Assembly (NCBI GenBank): GCA_903894655.1 | Contig: CAITQY010000217.1 | Span: forward strand, 1 to 6,037 | From: an uncultured Gemmatimonadota bacterium | Lineage (GTDB): Bacteria > Gemmatimonadota > Gemmatimonadetes > Gemmatimonadales > Gemmatimonadaceae | Direction: 5' to 3' | Length of the DNA stretch: 6,037 bases | Shown here: positions 1 to 6,037 of the stretch, piece after piece | How positions within the stretch are numbered: position 1 is the stretch's first letter | Layout of the letters: each line of letters starts with the position of its first letter | Position numbers and translations under genes: made by a program | The notes under the pieces: generated by a model | Database searches by the model: none | What the model was told of the DNA's origin: nothing | The model's input: the letters and a program-made list of their open reading frames with translations, nothing else

Positions 1-952
1 GCTGCTGTTGCTGCTGCTGCCTCTCTGGTCCTGGTGGCGCCGGCGCGCCGCACCGCAGCGCGCCATTCCGTTTTCGCGCGTCGCCGTGCTTGGCCGCGGA
101 CCGCAACCGTCGCGGTCGTGGCTGCGCTGGTTGCCGTGGCTGCGGTCGCTCGCGTTGGCCGGGTTTATCGTCTCGGCGGCGCAACCGCGCTCCGGCGCAC
201 GGGCGGAACGCGTCTCCAGCGACGGCATCGATATCGCGCTGGTCGTCGATATCTCGAGCTCCATGCTCGCGGAAGACTTCCAGCCGCAGAATCGCATCGA
301 AGTCGCCAAAGAAAAAGTGAAGCGCTTTGTCGTTGGCCGGAAATCGGACCGCGTGGGTCTCGTGGCGTTCTCCGGCGAGGCGCTCACGCAGGTCCCGCTC
401 ACCACCGACTATCCGGTCGTGCTCGCCGCGATCGACAATCTGCAAGTTGGCCAGCTGGAAGACGGCACCGCCATCGGCACCGCCATCGCCACCGCGGCCA
501 ATCGCCTGCGCACCGCGCCGGGGCGCTCACGCGTGATGGTGCTGCTGACCGACGGGGAGAACAATCGCGGCGCCATCGATCCACGCACCGCGGCACAGGC
601 GGCGGGTGCCTTCGGTATTCGCATCTACTCGATCGGCGTCGGTAGTGAGGGAATGGCACCGACGCCCGTCGGGCGAGGCCTGTTTGGCCTGCGCTACGAG
701 AATCGGCCGGTCAAGATCGACGAGGCCCTGCTCACCGAGATCGCCACGAACACCGGCGGTCGCTACTTCCGCGCGAAGGACGCTGAGGCGCTGCAGGGCA
801 TCTATGAGCAGATCGACGCGCTCGAGCGCTCTATCGTCGAGGCGCGCGCGTACATCCGCTACACCGAGCAGTTCCGCTGGCCGCTGCTGTTGGGGCTCGC
901 CGCGCTGCTCGGCGAACTCGCGTTGCGCGCGCGTCGCGGCGTGCTGCCATGA
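1..952 (+). CDS. batA: BatA-type VWA-domain membrane protein, 5' partial
   Basis: This gene is a BatA-like protein of the Bat (aerotolerance) operon: a VWA domain anchored in the inner membrane and facing the periplasm. The frame is open from base 2 with leucine codons and no stop, so the true start lies upstream. A TTG at base 8 is possible, but it falls inside the first hydrophobic segment and is unlikely to be the start. Numbering from that TTG, residues 1-10 are the end of transmembrane segment 1 (L/W rich). An arginine stretch follows, then segment 2 at about 43-58, the VWA domain at about 75-265 and a C-terminal segment at about 290-306. All parts of the metal-ion-dependent adhesion site (MIDAS) are present: DISSS at 81-85, Thr154 in EDGTAIG, and Asp182 in LLTDGEN. 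With 316 residues visible, probably only 10-20 N-terminal residues are missing. The stop overlaps the next start (ATGA), which implies coupling to batB. Paralogous VWA families exist, but the order with batB and batD supports BatA. The biochemical role of the family is not settled. Confidence 0.9.
   Translation, partial: LLLLLLPLWSWWRRRAAPQRAIPFSRVAVLGRGPQPSRSWLRWLPWLRSLALAGFIVSAAQPRSGARAERVSSDGIDIALVVDISSSMLAEDFQPQNRIEVAKEKVKRFVVGRKSDRVGLVAFSGEALTQVPLTTDYPVVLAAIDNLQVGQLEDGTAIGTAIATAANRLRTAPGRSRVMVLLTDGENNRGAIDPRTAAQAAGAFGIRIYSIGVGSEGMAPTPVGRGLFGLRYENRPVKIDEALLTEIATNTGGRYFRAKDAEALQGIYEQIDALERSIVEARAYIRYTEQFRWPLLLGLAALLGELALRARRGVLP
949..952 (+). promoter_or_regulatory. ATGA stop/start overlap, batA to batB
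   Basis: The batA stop TGA (950-952) overlaps the batB start ATG (949-951). No convincing Shine-Dalgarno lies just upstream (gcggcgtgctgcc), so initiation of batB probably relies on the ribosome that terminates batA. This favours matched amounts of the two VWA proteins. Confidence 0.8.
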
Positions 953-2664
953 ACCTCGGCACCCTCCCGCCGCTCATCTTCGACGTGCCGTGGCTGCTGC
1001 TCGCGGCCGTGGCGCTTCCGGTCGTCGTGTGGTGGATGCGGTCGGTCCGCACGCGGCAGCGTCGCGTGCGCCTCGCGCGCTTCGCCGAGGCGTCGGCGCT
1101 GCGTCGTCTAGTCATGATCACCGACCCCGATGAACGCGGACGCACCGTGCGGCTCGTGCTCATCGCGATGCTCTCGGGGCTCGCCCTCTCGGGGCCGCGC
1201 TGGGGACTCGCCCACGGGCCCGTCAGTGCGCGTGGGATCGATATGGCGATCGCCATCGATGCGTCGCTCTCCATGATGGCGCCCGATGAACGTCCATCAC
1301 GCCTCGAACGCGTGAAGCAGGAGGTGCGCCGGTTACGCGCCATGTCGCAGGCCGATCGCGTTGCCCTGATCGCCTTCGCCGGCCGCAGCTACATTCTCAC
1401 GCCGCTCACCAGCGACGACGGGGCCATCGAACTCTTCCTTGATAATCTCGATCCGTCGGTGGTCGGGCAGGCGGGCAGCTCGATTGCCCGCGCGATACGG
1501 CAGGGCACCGAACTGCTGCTCGCCAGCGACGGCAGTGCCGATCGCGCGCTCGTCCTCATGACCGACGGCGAAGCCTTCGAGCCGGCCGAAGACGTGAACG
1601 CCGCCGCCACCGAAGCGGGCGTCAAGGGCGTGAGTCTGGTGACCGTCGGGTTCGGCACCACACAGGGCAGTACGATTCCGATCCAGGATGGCTCCTTCAC
1701 GCGGGAGAAGCGCGACGACGACGGCAAGATCGTGATCACGCGCTACGCGCCCGACCTGTTGGAGGCGGCCGCCAAAGCCGCCGGCGGCACCTTCATTCCG
1801 GCCGAAGCGTCCGATAAGGCCACGCGCGTGCGCGGTGCCCTGCGCTCGCTGCGCACGGCGAAGCGCAAGGTCGACTCGCGCGAGGATCACGTGCCGCGCT
1901 ACCTCTGGCTGCTGCTCCCCGCGTTGGCACTGCTCGCCTACGATTCGTGGTTGCTCACCCGTCGTCGGTCGGCGAACGATACGGCCTCGACGATGCCGTC
2001 CACGCTGCCGTCCACGCTGCCGTCCACGATGCCGCCGGTGGCACTCCTCATCATGTTCGCCGCGCTCCCCGTCGCGCTCATGTCGTGCAAGCAGGCACCC
2101 GATCCGGCCGCCCTGTTTGCCGAAGGCAACGTGCAGGCGGCCATTGCCGGGTACCGCGCGCAGATCGCCAACGGCGACACCACCGTGCGTACGCGCTACA
2201 ATCTTGGCACCGCGCTCATCGGCGCCGATTCGCTCGAGGCCGCCGCCGAGCTGCTCGAAATGGTCCGTCGCGAAGGCGATGGCGAAACGCGTATGCGGGC
2301 CCGGTTCAACGCCGGCTACGCATCGCTCGTGATGGGTCGTACGCCGCAAAATCCTGAGGCCGAGGCGGCCTTCGCGTCCGCCCGTGCCGCGTATCGCGCG
2401 CTGCTCTCCGAGCGCCCCGCTGATGCCGATGCCAAGTGGAACTACGAACTCGCGCTCCGGAAGATGCCGCCGCCGCAGGGCGGGGGGGGAGGCGGCGGTG
2501 GCGACTCACAGAACGACCAGCAGGATGAGCAGCCGCAGAATCAAGGCGGCCTCGATCAAAAGCAGGCGGAGGCACTGCTCAACAGCGCTGCGCGTGAAGA
2601 GCGCGATGTGCAGGGACGCAAACAGCGACAGGGACGGAAGCCACCGGGAGGAAAGGACTGGTGA
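949..2664 (+). CDS. batB: BatB-BatC fusion: VWA membrane protein with C-terminal TPR module
   Basis: The 571-residue product is well beyond the usual 320-350 of BatB because a BatC-like TPR module is fused to it. Segments in order are TM1 at about 14-30, TM2 at 66-82, VWA domain at about 97-300, TM3 at 317-335, a charge-poor Ser/Thr/Pro linker at 341-362, and a fourth hydrophobic segment at 363-379 ending in LMSC with Cys380, a lipobox-like motif. A TPR-like helical region spans about 384-505, followed by eight glycines at 511-518 and a Gln/Asp/Lys-rich tail ending in KDW. MIDAS residues are DASLS at 104-108 and Asp206 in LMTDGEA; the usual Thr is replaced by Ser177 (GSSI aligned to GTAI of BatA). 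The tail QAEALLNSAAREER resembles the C-terminus of BatC proteins as I recall them. By the positive-inside rule, VWA and TPR should both be periplasmic. The ATG at 949 overlaps the batA stop. No in-frame stop separates the two halves. Internal ATGs at 1993 and 2029 lack a Shine-Dalgarno sequence, so a fusion is favoured over two genes. Confidence 0.9.
   Translation: MNLGTLPPLIFDVPWLLLAAVALPVVVWWMRSVRTRQRRVRLARFAEASALRRLVMITDPDERGRTVRLVLIAMLSGLALSGPRWGLAHGPVSARGIDMAIAIDASLSMMAPDERPSRLERVKQEVRRLRAMSQADRVALIAFAGRSYILTPLTSDDGAIELFLDNLDPSVVGQAGSSIARAIRQGTELLLASDGSADRALVLMTDGEAFEPAEDVNAAATEAGVKGVSLVTVGFGTTQGSTIPIQDGSFTREKRDDDGKIVITRYAPDLLEAAAKAAGGTFIPAEASDKATRVRGALRSLRTAKRKVDSREDHVPRYLWLLLPALALLAYDSWLLTRRRSANDTASTMPSTLPSTLPSTMPPVALLIMFAALPVALMSCKQAPDPAALFAEGNVQAAIAGYRAQIANGDTTVRTRYNLGTALIGADSLEAAAELLEMVRREGDGETRMRARFNAGYASLVMGRTPQNPEAEAAFASARAAYRALLSERPADADAKWNYELALRKMPPPQGGGGGGGGDSQNDQQDEQPQNQGGLDQKQAEALLNSAAREERDVQGRKQRQGRKPPGGKDW
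1990..2037 (+). repeat. 12-bp tandem repeat in the BatB-BatC linker
   Basis: Four head-to-tail 12-bp units lie at 1990-2001, 2002-2013, 2014-2025 and 2026-2037. The second and third are identical (acgctgccgtcc). The first differs by one base, and the fourth by that same base plus changes at its end. They are in phase with the reading frame and encode the four-residue repeat TMPS, TLPS, TLPS, TMPP (residues 348-363). The repeat sits between TM3 of the BatB half and the hydrophobic lipobox-like segment of the BatC half. Because the unit is a multiple of three, gain or loss of units would change linker length without breaking the frame. Confidence 0.9.
2032..2088 (+). other. Internal lipoprotein-signal-like segment (relic or functional) in BatB-BatC
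   Basis: Codons 362-380 encode a hydrophobic run (PVALLIMFAALPVA) ending in LMSC, which fits a lipobox with Leu at -3, Ser at -1 and Cys380 as the lipidation site. A stand-alone BatC-type lipoprotein would carry just such a signal at its N-terminus. Its internal position suggests it came along in the gene fusion. It now acts at least as a fourth membrane segment that places the TPR part in the periplasm. A positively charged n-region is not immediately adjacent; the nearest is RRR at 338-340. Whether signal peptidase II still cuts here cannot be decided from sequence. Confidence 0.6.
2482..2489 (+). repeat. Homopolymer of eight G in the glycine linker
   Basis: Eight consecutive G bases lie at the start of the polyglycine codons (residues 511-518) between the TPR region and the Gln-rich tail of the BatB-BatC fusion. 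The frame as given runs correctly on to the tail and to the GTGA overlap with batD, so the reported length is the in-frame one. A change of one base would replace the tail and uncouple the stop from the batD start. Such tracts are also common places for sequencing error. Confidence 0.85.
2646..2651 (+). promoter_or_regulatory. Shine-Dalgarno sequence for batD
   Basis: GGGAGG ends 9 bases before the GTG at 2661, within the coding end of the BatB-BatC gene. A second purine run (AAAGGA) continues toward the start. This is the only clear ribosome binding site at a gene junction in this window, and it supports the GTG start rather than a later ATG. Confidence 0.75.
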
Positions 2665-4973
2665 GGCCGCGCCTGCGCTGTCATTCCCGGTGGCTCTGTC
2701 GACTGACGTTGTTCGGCGTACTGGCCACCCAAGCCGTCTCGGCCGTGCTGCACGCGCAACCGTCACCGACGGCGATCCTCGATCGGCTGCAGGCCAAGAG
2801 CAATCGACCGATCGACTTCCACGCGGCCGCGTTTCCTGACACGGTGTACGTGGGGCAACAGGTCACCTATCAGGTGGCGGTGCTGCTCAGTGAGTCGGCA
2901 CGCGCACGCCTGCGTCGCAACCCGGAGTTTCTGCCTCCTGAGTTGCGCGGCCTCCTCGCGTACGAGCTCGGCGCCCCGCGTCGCGTCGCCCCGCGCAGCT
3001 ACGGTGGCGCCCCCTTCGAGGCGCACGTGTTTCAGCGCGCGCTGTTCGCCGTGGCGCCAGGCACGCTCATGGTGCCGTCACCGCAGCTCAGCTACACCTT
3101 ACCGCAGTCGTCCAGCTACTTCAGCCGCGAAGAACGTTTCCTGGTACGGGCGGAGAGTGCGCAGCTCGTCGTGAAGCCGCTCCCCGAGGCCGGCCGACCG
3201 CAGGACTACACCGGCGCCGTCGGTGTCCTGCGCGCCTCGGTCACCGTCGATTCCTCCACCGCGCGCGTCGGCGATCCGCTGGTGCTCACCATGCGCGTCG
3301 ACGGCGTCGGCAACGTGAAACTGTTGCCGCGCCCGCTGCTCGAAGTGTCATGGGCCTCGGCCGTTCCGGGCACCGAGCGCGTTCGCGTGGACACCAGCGG
3401 CGCCTTCGTGCGCGGTTACAAGGAATTCGATTGGATTCTCACGCCGTCGCAGGCGGGGCGGGTCGAATTGCCGACGCTGCGCTACAGCTACTTCGACCCG
3501 TATCGCGGCGCGTACGCGTATGCGGAAACGGCACCGAGCGCGCTTACGGTCGACGAGGGTGCGCTGGCCACGGCGGCTGAGGGGGACAACGTGTCGGTGG
3601 TACCGCTCCGCGTCTGGCGTGGCGCGTCCGCTGCCTCGCTCGCCGAACAGCTGGCCACGTGGCGTGTGCCGTTCCTCGTCCTCCTGTTGTTGGCGCCGCT
3701 CCCGTGGCTCGTGCTCGCGATCGGTGCGCGCGTCGGCGTACGCATCGGCGGCCCCCGTCGTTCCCGCGCTGCGGCGACCGTGAGCGCCGCACGCACGGCC
3801 TCGCCCCGCGTCACCGGCGATGACGCCGGCGATCATGCGCGCTACACCCGACGCACCCTGCTTGGCGCGGTCGCGCAGCGACTCAGCGTGTCGCCGCAGG
3901 AACTCGTGTCGCGGCGCGACGTGGAACGCACCGTCCGCCGCCGCGGCGTCAGGCGCGACACCACCGCGGCGTTGCTCACGCTGCTCGACGCGCTGGCGGA
4001 GCAGGGGTTCAGCGCCGTGCCGGCGCACGTGGCCGGTCGCGATGACCTCACCGCACGGGCCAACGCGCTGCTCGCCCGCATCGACGTCGAGGCGGTCACG
4101 CACGCGCGTGCGATCCGGGCGGCCAGACATGCGCAGGCACGCTTCGCGCTGTATCTGGCGCTGGGTGCGGCGGCCATCGCCGCCCAGCCACGCACCATCG
4201 CCGCCCTGCCGATGTCGACGGTCCAAGCGCCGGTCCAAGTGTTGGGGCAAGCGCCGGGGCAGGCCACGCCGGACGTCGATCGCGACGCCCTCGAGGTCGC
4301 GGTCGCGCGCGCGACGGCGTTGTACGAGCAGCGGCAGTATTCGCGCTCGGCTGAGCTATTTGCCGAAGCGGCCATCGCACGTCCCGCCGACGCCGACCTC
4401 CTGACCAACTGGGGCGCCGCCGCATGGGCCGCCGGCGATACCGTCTCGGCGGTAATCGCGTGGCAGCGTGCGGCCCGTCTCGAGCCCGTTGCCGTCGATC
4501 TGCAGGAACGACTCACGTTGCTCCCCGCCGGTGCGCGCGGTGGGGTGGCCGAAGTGCCCATGATTCCGGTGCCCGCCCTCGTGCTCGCGGCCCTCGTCGC
4601 CTGGCTGCTGGGCTGGACGCTGCTCACGGTCGTGCGCGTGCGTCGCCGCCGGGGAAACACCGCGACGTGGATGGGATTCGCCTCGACCGCGGCTGTCTTC
4701 GCGCTGCTGCTCGCCGTGGCGAGCGGGGCCGCCGCCGCGTGGGGGGATCGCGAGCTCGATGCCACTGGTCTCCGCGTCGTTCGACGTCCGGACACCATGC
4801 GCACCGCGCCGGGCAATGACGCGAATGCGATGGGTGGCGTCGCTACGGGGGATGTCGTGCGCGTGGAAGCGGCCCGTGACGGGTGGTTACACATCGTGCA
4901 CGCCGATGGGCGTCGCGGCTGGCTCCCGGCGGCACGGACCATCCCGCTCGTCTCGCCTGCCGTGATTCGGTAG
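2661..4973 (+). CDS. batD: BatD-BatE fusion: oxygen-tolerance protein with TPR and SH3-like C-terminus
   Basis: The 770-residue product starts at GTG 2661, overlapping the previous stop as GTGA and preceded by a good ribosome binding site. Residues 1-32 form a signal peptide (hydrophobic core at about 15-29, ending LHA before Gln33). About 50-300 is a beta-rich periplasmic region typical of BatD, including the conserved-looking FDWILTPSQAGRVELPTLRY at 256-275. TM1 lies at about 335-357. An Arg-rich helical cytoplasmic part spans about 358-492. A second hydrophobic segment at 494-508 ends in an AIA signal-peptidase-like motif. A TPR-like region spans about 540-622 (RALYEQ-type helices, WGAAAWAAGD). 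TM3 lies at 636-658, a short RVRRRR loop follows, and TM4 lies at 669-693. The SH3-like end at about 698-765 has GDVVRVEAARDGWLHIV and GRRGWLP. This second half matches the build of BatE (TPR, two membrane segments, SH3b). The positive-inside rule places the BatD, TPR and SH3 parts all in the periplasm. The domain assignments are by eye. Confidence 0.88.
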   Translation: MRPRLRCHSRWLCRLTLFGVLATQAVSAVLHAQPSPTAILDRLQAKSNRPIDFHAAAFPDTVYVGQQVTYQVAVLLSESARARLRRNPEFLPPELRGLLAYELGAPRRVAPRSYGGAPFEAHVFQRALFAVAPGTLMVPSPQLSYTLPQSSSYFSREERFLVRAESAQLVVKPLPEAGRPQDYTGAVGVLRASVTVDSSTARVGDPLVLTMRVDGVGNVKLLPRPLLEVSWASAVPGTERVRVDTSGAFVRGYKEFDWILTPSQAGRVELPTLRYSYFDPYRGAYAYAETAPSALTVDEGALATAAEGDNVSVVPLRVWRGASAASLAEQLATWRVPFLVLLLLAPLPWLVLAIGARVGVRIGGPRRSRAAATVSAARTASPRVTGDDAGDHARYTRRTLLGAVAQRLSVSPQELVSRRDVERTVRRRGVRRDTTAALLTLLDALAEQGFSAVPAHVAGRDDLTARANALLARIDVEAVTHARAIRAARHAQARFALYLALGAAAIAAQPRTIAALPMSTVQAPVQVLGQAPGQATPDVDRDALEVAVARATALYEQRQYSRSAELFAEAAIARPADADLLTNWGAAAWAAGDTVSAVIAWQRAARLEPVAVDLQERLTLLPAGARGGVAEVPMIPVPALVLAALVAWLLGWTLLTVVRVRRRRGNTATWMGFASTAAVFALLLAVASGAAAAWGDRELDATGLRVVRRPDTMRTAPGNDANAMGGVATGDVVRVEAARDGWLHIVHADGRRGWLPAARTIPLVSPAVIR
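4140..4184 (+). other. Internal signal-peptide-like segment at the BatD-BatE junction
   Basis: Codons 494-508 encode a hydrophobic run (RFALYLALGAAAIAA) preceded by an arginine-rich stretch (RAIRAARHAQAR) and followed by QP. The tripartite form, with a positive region, a hydrophobic core and small residues AIA at 505-507, is that of a type I signal peptide. In an unfused BatE it would be the N-terminal export signal. Here it crosses the membrane a second time and puts the following TPR module in the periplasm. No start codon with a ribosome binding site is seen just ahead of it, so independent translation is unlikely. Confidence 0.6.
4221..4268 (+). repeat. Imperfect 12-bp tandem repeat in the BatD-BatE linker
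   Basis: Four degenerate 12-bp units lie at 4221-4232, 4233-4244, 4245-4256 and 4257-4268 (gtccaagcgccg, gtccaagtgttg, gggcaagcgccg, gggcaggccacg). They are in phase with the frame and encode VQAP, VQVL, GQAP, GQAT (residues 521-536). The repeat follows the internal signal-like segment and precedes the TPR region. The units have diverged more than those in the BatB-BatC linker. Confidence 0.8.
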
Positions 4974-4981
4974 CTTGTCGT

Positions 4982-6037
4982 ATGTCCCGTATCGCCATTC
5001 TCTCCAGTGCGGTTGCCGACCAGATCGCGGCTGGTGAGGTCGTGGAACGACCCGCGTCGGTCGTCAAGGAACTCGTGGAGAATGCGCTCGACGCTGGTGC
5101 CACCACGGTCGACGTCACCATCGAGGAAGGCGGCCGCGCACTGATCCGGATCGCCGACGACGGCAGTGGCATGGATCGCGACGATGCCGTGCTCTGTCTC
5201 TCGCGGCATGCCACGTCGAAGATCACCGCCGCCGAACAGCTCGTCGGGGTGCGGAGTTACGGCTTTCGCGGCGAAGCGTTGCCGGCCATCGCGTCGGTGT
5301 CCGAACTCATGATCGAAACCGCGTCGGAAGATGGCGCCGGGACACAGGTGCGCGCCGCCGCCGGCGCCGTGCTCGACACACGCGAGGTGACGCGTCGTCG
5401 CGGTACCACGGTGTCGGTGCAGCGGCTCTTCTACAACACGCCCGCGCGGCAGAAATTCCTGCGCAGCGCCCGGTCGGAATGGCGCGGCATCATCGATACC
5501 ATGCACGCCATCGGCGCCCTGCGTCGCGATGTGCATTTCACCGTGCGCCACGACGGTAAAGTCGCCCTCGACTTACCCGCCGTTCCCACGCTGCGCGCAC
5601 GGCTCGCTGAGTTGTGGGGGCCGCGCGATGTGCAGCGGTTCGTCGATCTCGACGACGTGCAGGGGCCCATTCATATCACCGGCATGGTGGAACGACCCGC
5701 CGAGGTCGGCACCGCCACGCGCCGCGTGCTGCTCATCATCAACGGGCGCGTCGTCCGCGATCACGGCATCGTGCGCGCCGCCGAAGCCGCCTATCGCTCC
5801 ACGTTGCCCTCTGGTGTGCGCCCCTCGCTCGTGCTGTCGCTGCACGTGCCCGGCGGGGATGTCGATGTGAATGTGCACCCGGCCAAGTCCGAGGTGCGTC
5901 TGCGCGATCGATGGCCCCTCGAGCGGGCGGTCGAGAATGCCGTCCGTCGTGCACTCGGCCTGTTTGACGCCAGTGCCGGCATCGGCTGGCGTACCTGGAC
6001 GCCCGCCGCTGCCCCCTCGTGGCGCGATGACGTGCAC
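4982..6037 (+). CDS. mutL: DNA mismatch repair protein MutL, 3' partial (ATPase half)
   Basis: MutL links MutS mismatch recognition to strand incision and excision, and its N-terminal half is a GHKL-family ATPase that clamps on ATP binding. The frame runs from ATG 4982 to the window end without a stop (352 residues). Conserved motifs are QIAAGEVVERPASVVKELVE at 14-33, in which Glu30 corresponds to catalytic Glu29 of E. coli and Asn34 to the Mg-binding Asn; DDGSGM at 59-64; SRHATSK at 74-80; GFRGEAL at 94-100; LFYNTPARQKFL near 150; and DVNVHPAKSEVR at 295-306. The ATPase and transducer domains are therefore complete and intact. The linker is just beginning, and the C-terminal dimerisation domain is outside the window, so presence of the endonuclease motif cannot be judged. 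The start is fixed by alignment of the N-terminus to the family. Only 8 bases separate it from the batD stop and no clear Shine-Dalgarno is seen, so expression probably depends on read-through and reinitiation from the Bat operon. Confidence 0.97.
   Translation, partial: MSRIAILSSAVADQIAAGEVVERPASVVKELVENALDAGATTVDVTIEEGGRALIRIADDGSGMDRDDAVLCLSRHATSKITAAEQLVGVRSYGFRGEALPAIASVSELMIETASEDGAGTQVRAAAGAVLDTREVTRRRGTTVSVQRLFYNTPARQKFLRSARSEWRGIIDTMHAIGALRRDVHFTVRHDGKVALDLPAVPTLRARLAELWGPRDVQRFVDLDDVQGPIHITGMVERPAEVGTATRRVLLIINGRVVRDHGIVRAAEAAYRSTLPSGVRPSLVLSLHVPGGDVDVNVHPAKSEVRLRDRWPLERAVENAVRRALGLFDASAGIGWRTWTPAAAPSWRDDVH

Noticed and set aside
8..10. TTG at base 8 as the true start of batA
   Set aside because: Leucine codons continue upstream in frame to the window edge, and the family has a full membrane segment here, so the start is most likely outside the window.
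1243..1256. Perfect 14-base palindrome ATGGCGATCGCCAT
   Set aside because: It encodes the conserved start of the BatB VWA domain (MAIAI before DASLS), and GCGATCGC-type palindromes arise readily from such codons in GC-rich DNA. Nothing links it to a regulator.
1333..2349. Minus-strand open frame of 338 codons opposite batB
   Set aside because: Its composition (His/Arg/Gly rich, with RGRQ-type repeats that are merely the complement of the 12-bp tandem repeat) marks it as a shadow of the plus-strand gene.
1993..2664. Separate BatC gene starting at ATG 1993 or 2029
   Set aside because: There is no stop between the halves and no Shine-Dalgarno ahead of either ATG, so a fusion is the simpler reading. 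An internal start cannot be fully excluded.
4974..4981. Possible terminator or promoter between batD and mutL
   Set aside because: Only 8 bases are available, and no inverted repeat with a T run or recognisable -10/-35 pair is visible there or in the adjoining batD end.
3842..5551. Long open frame on the minus strand (569 codons) across the batD-mutL junction
   Set aside because: It lies opposite two well-supported genes, has arginine/alanine/serine-rich low-complexity content typical of antisense frames in GC-rich DNA, and shows no recognisable domain.

Overview
This is a GC-rich, densely coding stretch of bacterial chromosome with all genes on the plus strand. It holds the distal part of a Bat (aerotolerance-type) operon followed by the start of the DNA mismatch-repair gene mutL. 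High third-position GC, the style of the MutL N-terminus and the Bat gene set would fit Gemmatimonadota or a neighbouring high-GC Gram-negative phylum. That placement is an inference from general familiarity and is not proven by the window. No RNA gene, mobile element, CRISPR array or phage signature is seen, and there is no gap longer than 8 bases between coding regions.

Layout: (1) bases 1-952, a BatA-type von Willebrand factor A (VWA) membrane protein, cut at its 5' end by the window edge. (2) 949-2664, a BatB-type VWA membrane protein fused in frame to a BatC-like lipoprotein/TPR module. (3) 2661-4973, a BatD-type oxygen-tolerance protein fused in frame to a BatE-like module of TPR plus SH3-like domain. 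(4) 4982-6037, mutL, cut by the 3' edge after about 352 residues, so the ATPase half is visible and the C-terminal half is not. The first three genes overlap by 4 bases each (ATGA, then GTGA), and mutL begins 8 bases after the batD stop. The whole block therefore looks like one translationally coupled transcription unit whose promoter lies upstream of the window.

How the genes work together: in Bat operons, usually preceded by a moxR AAA+ ATPase gene and a DUF58 gene, the two VWA proteins, the BatD beta-sandwich protein and the TPR proteins are thought to form an inner-membrane/periplasmic assembly involved in stress tolerance or protein maturation. Here five classic Bat functions (A to E) are packed into three polypeptides. 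Both fusion junctions keep a relic secretion signal: a lipobox-like segment in BatB-BatC and a signal-peptide-like segment with an AIA motif in BatD-BatE. Both also carry a short linker built from 12-bp (four-codon) tandem repeats. These fusions and their junctions are the most noteworthy content. I did not find evidence of a wholly undescribed system.
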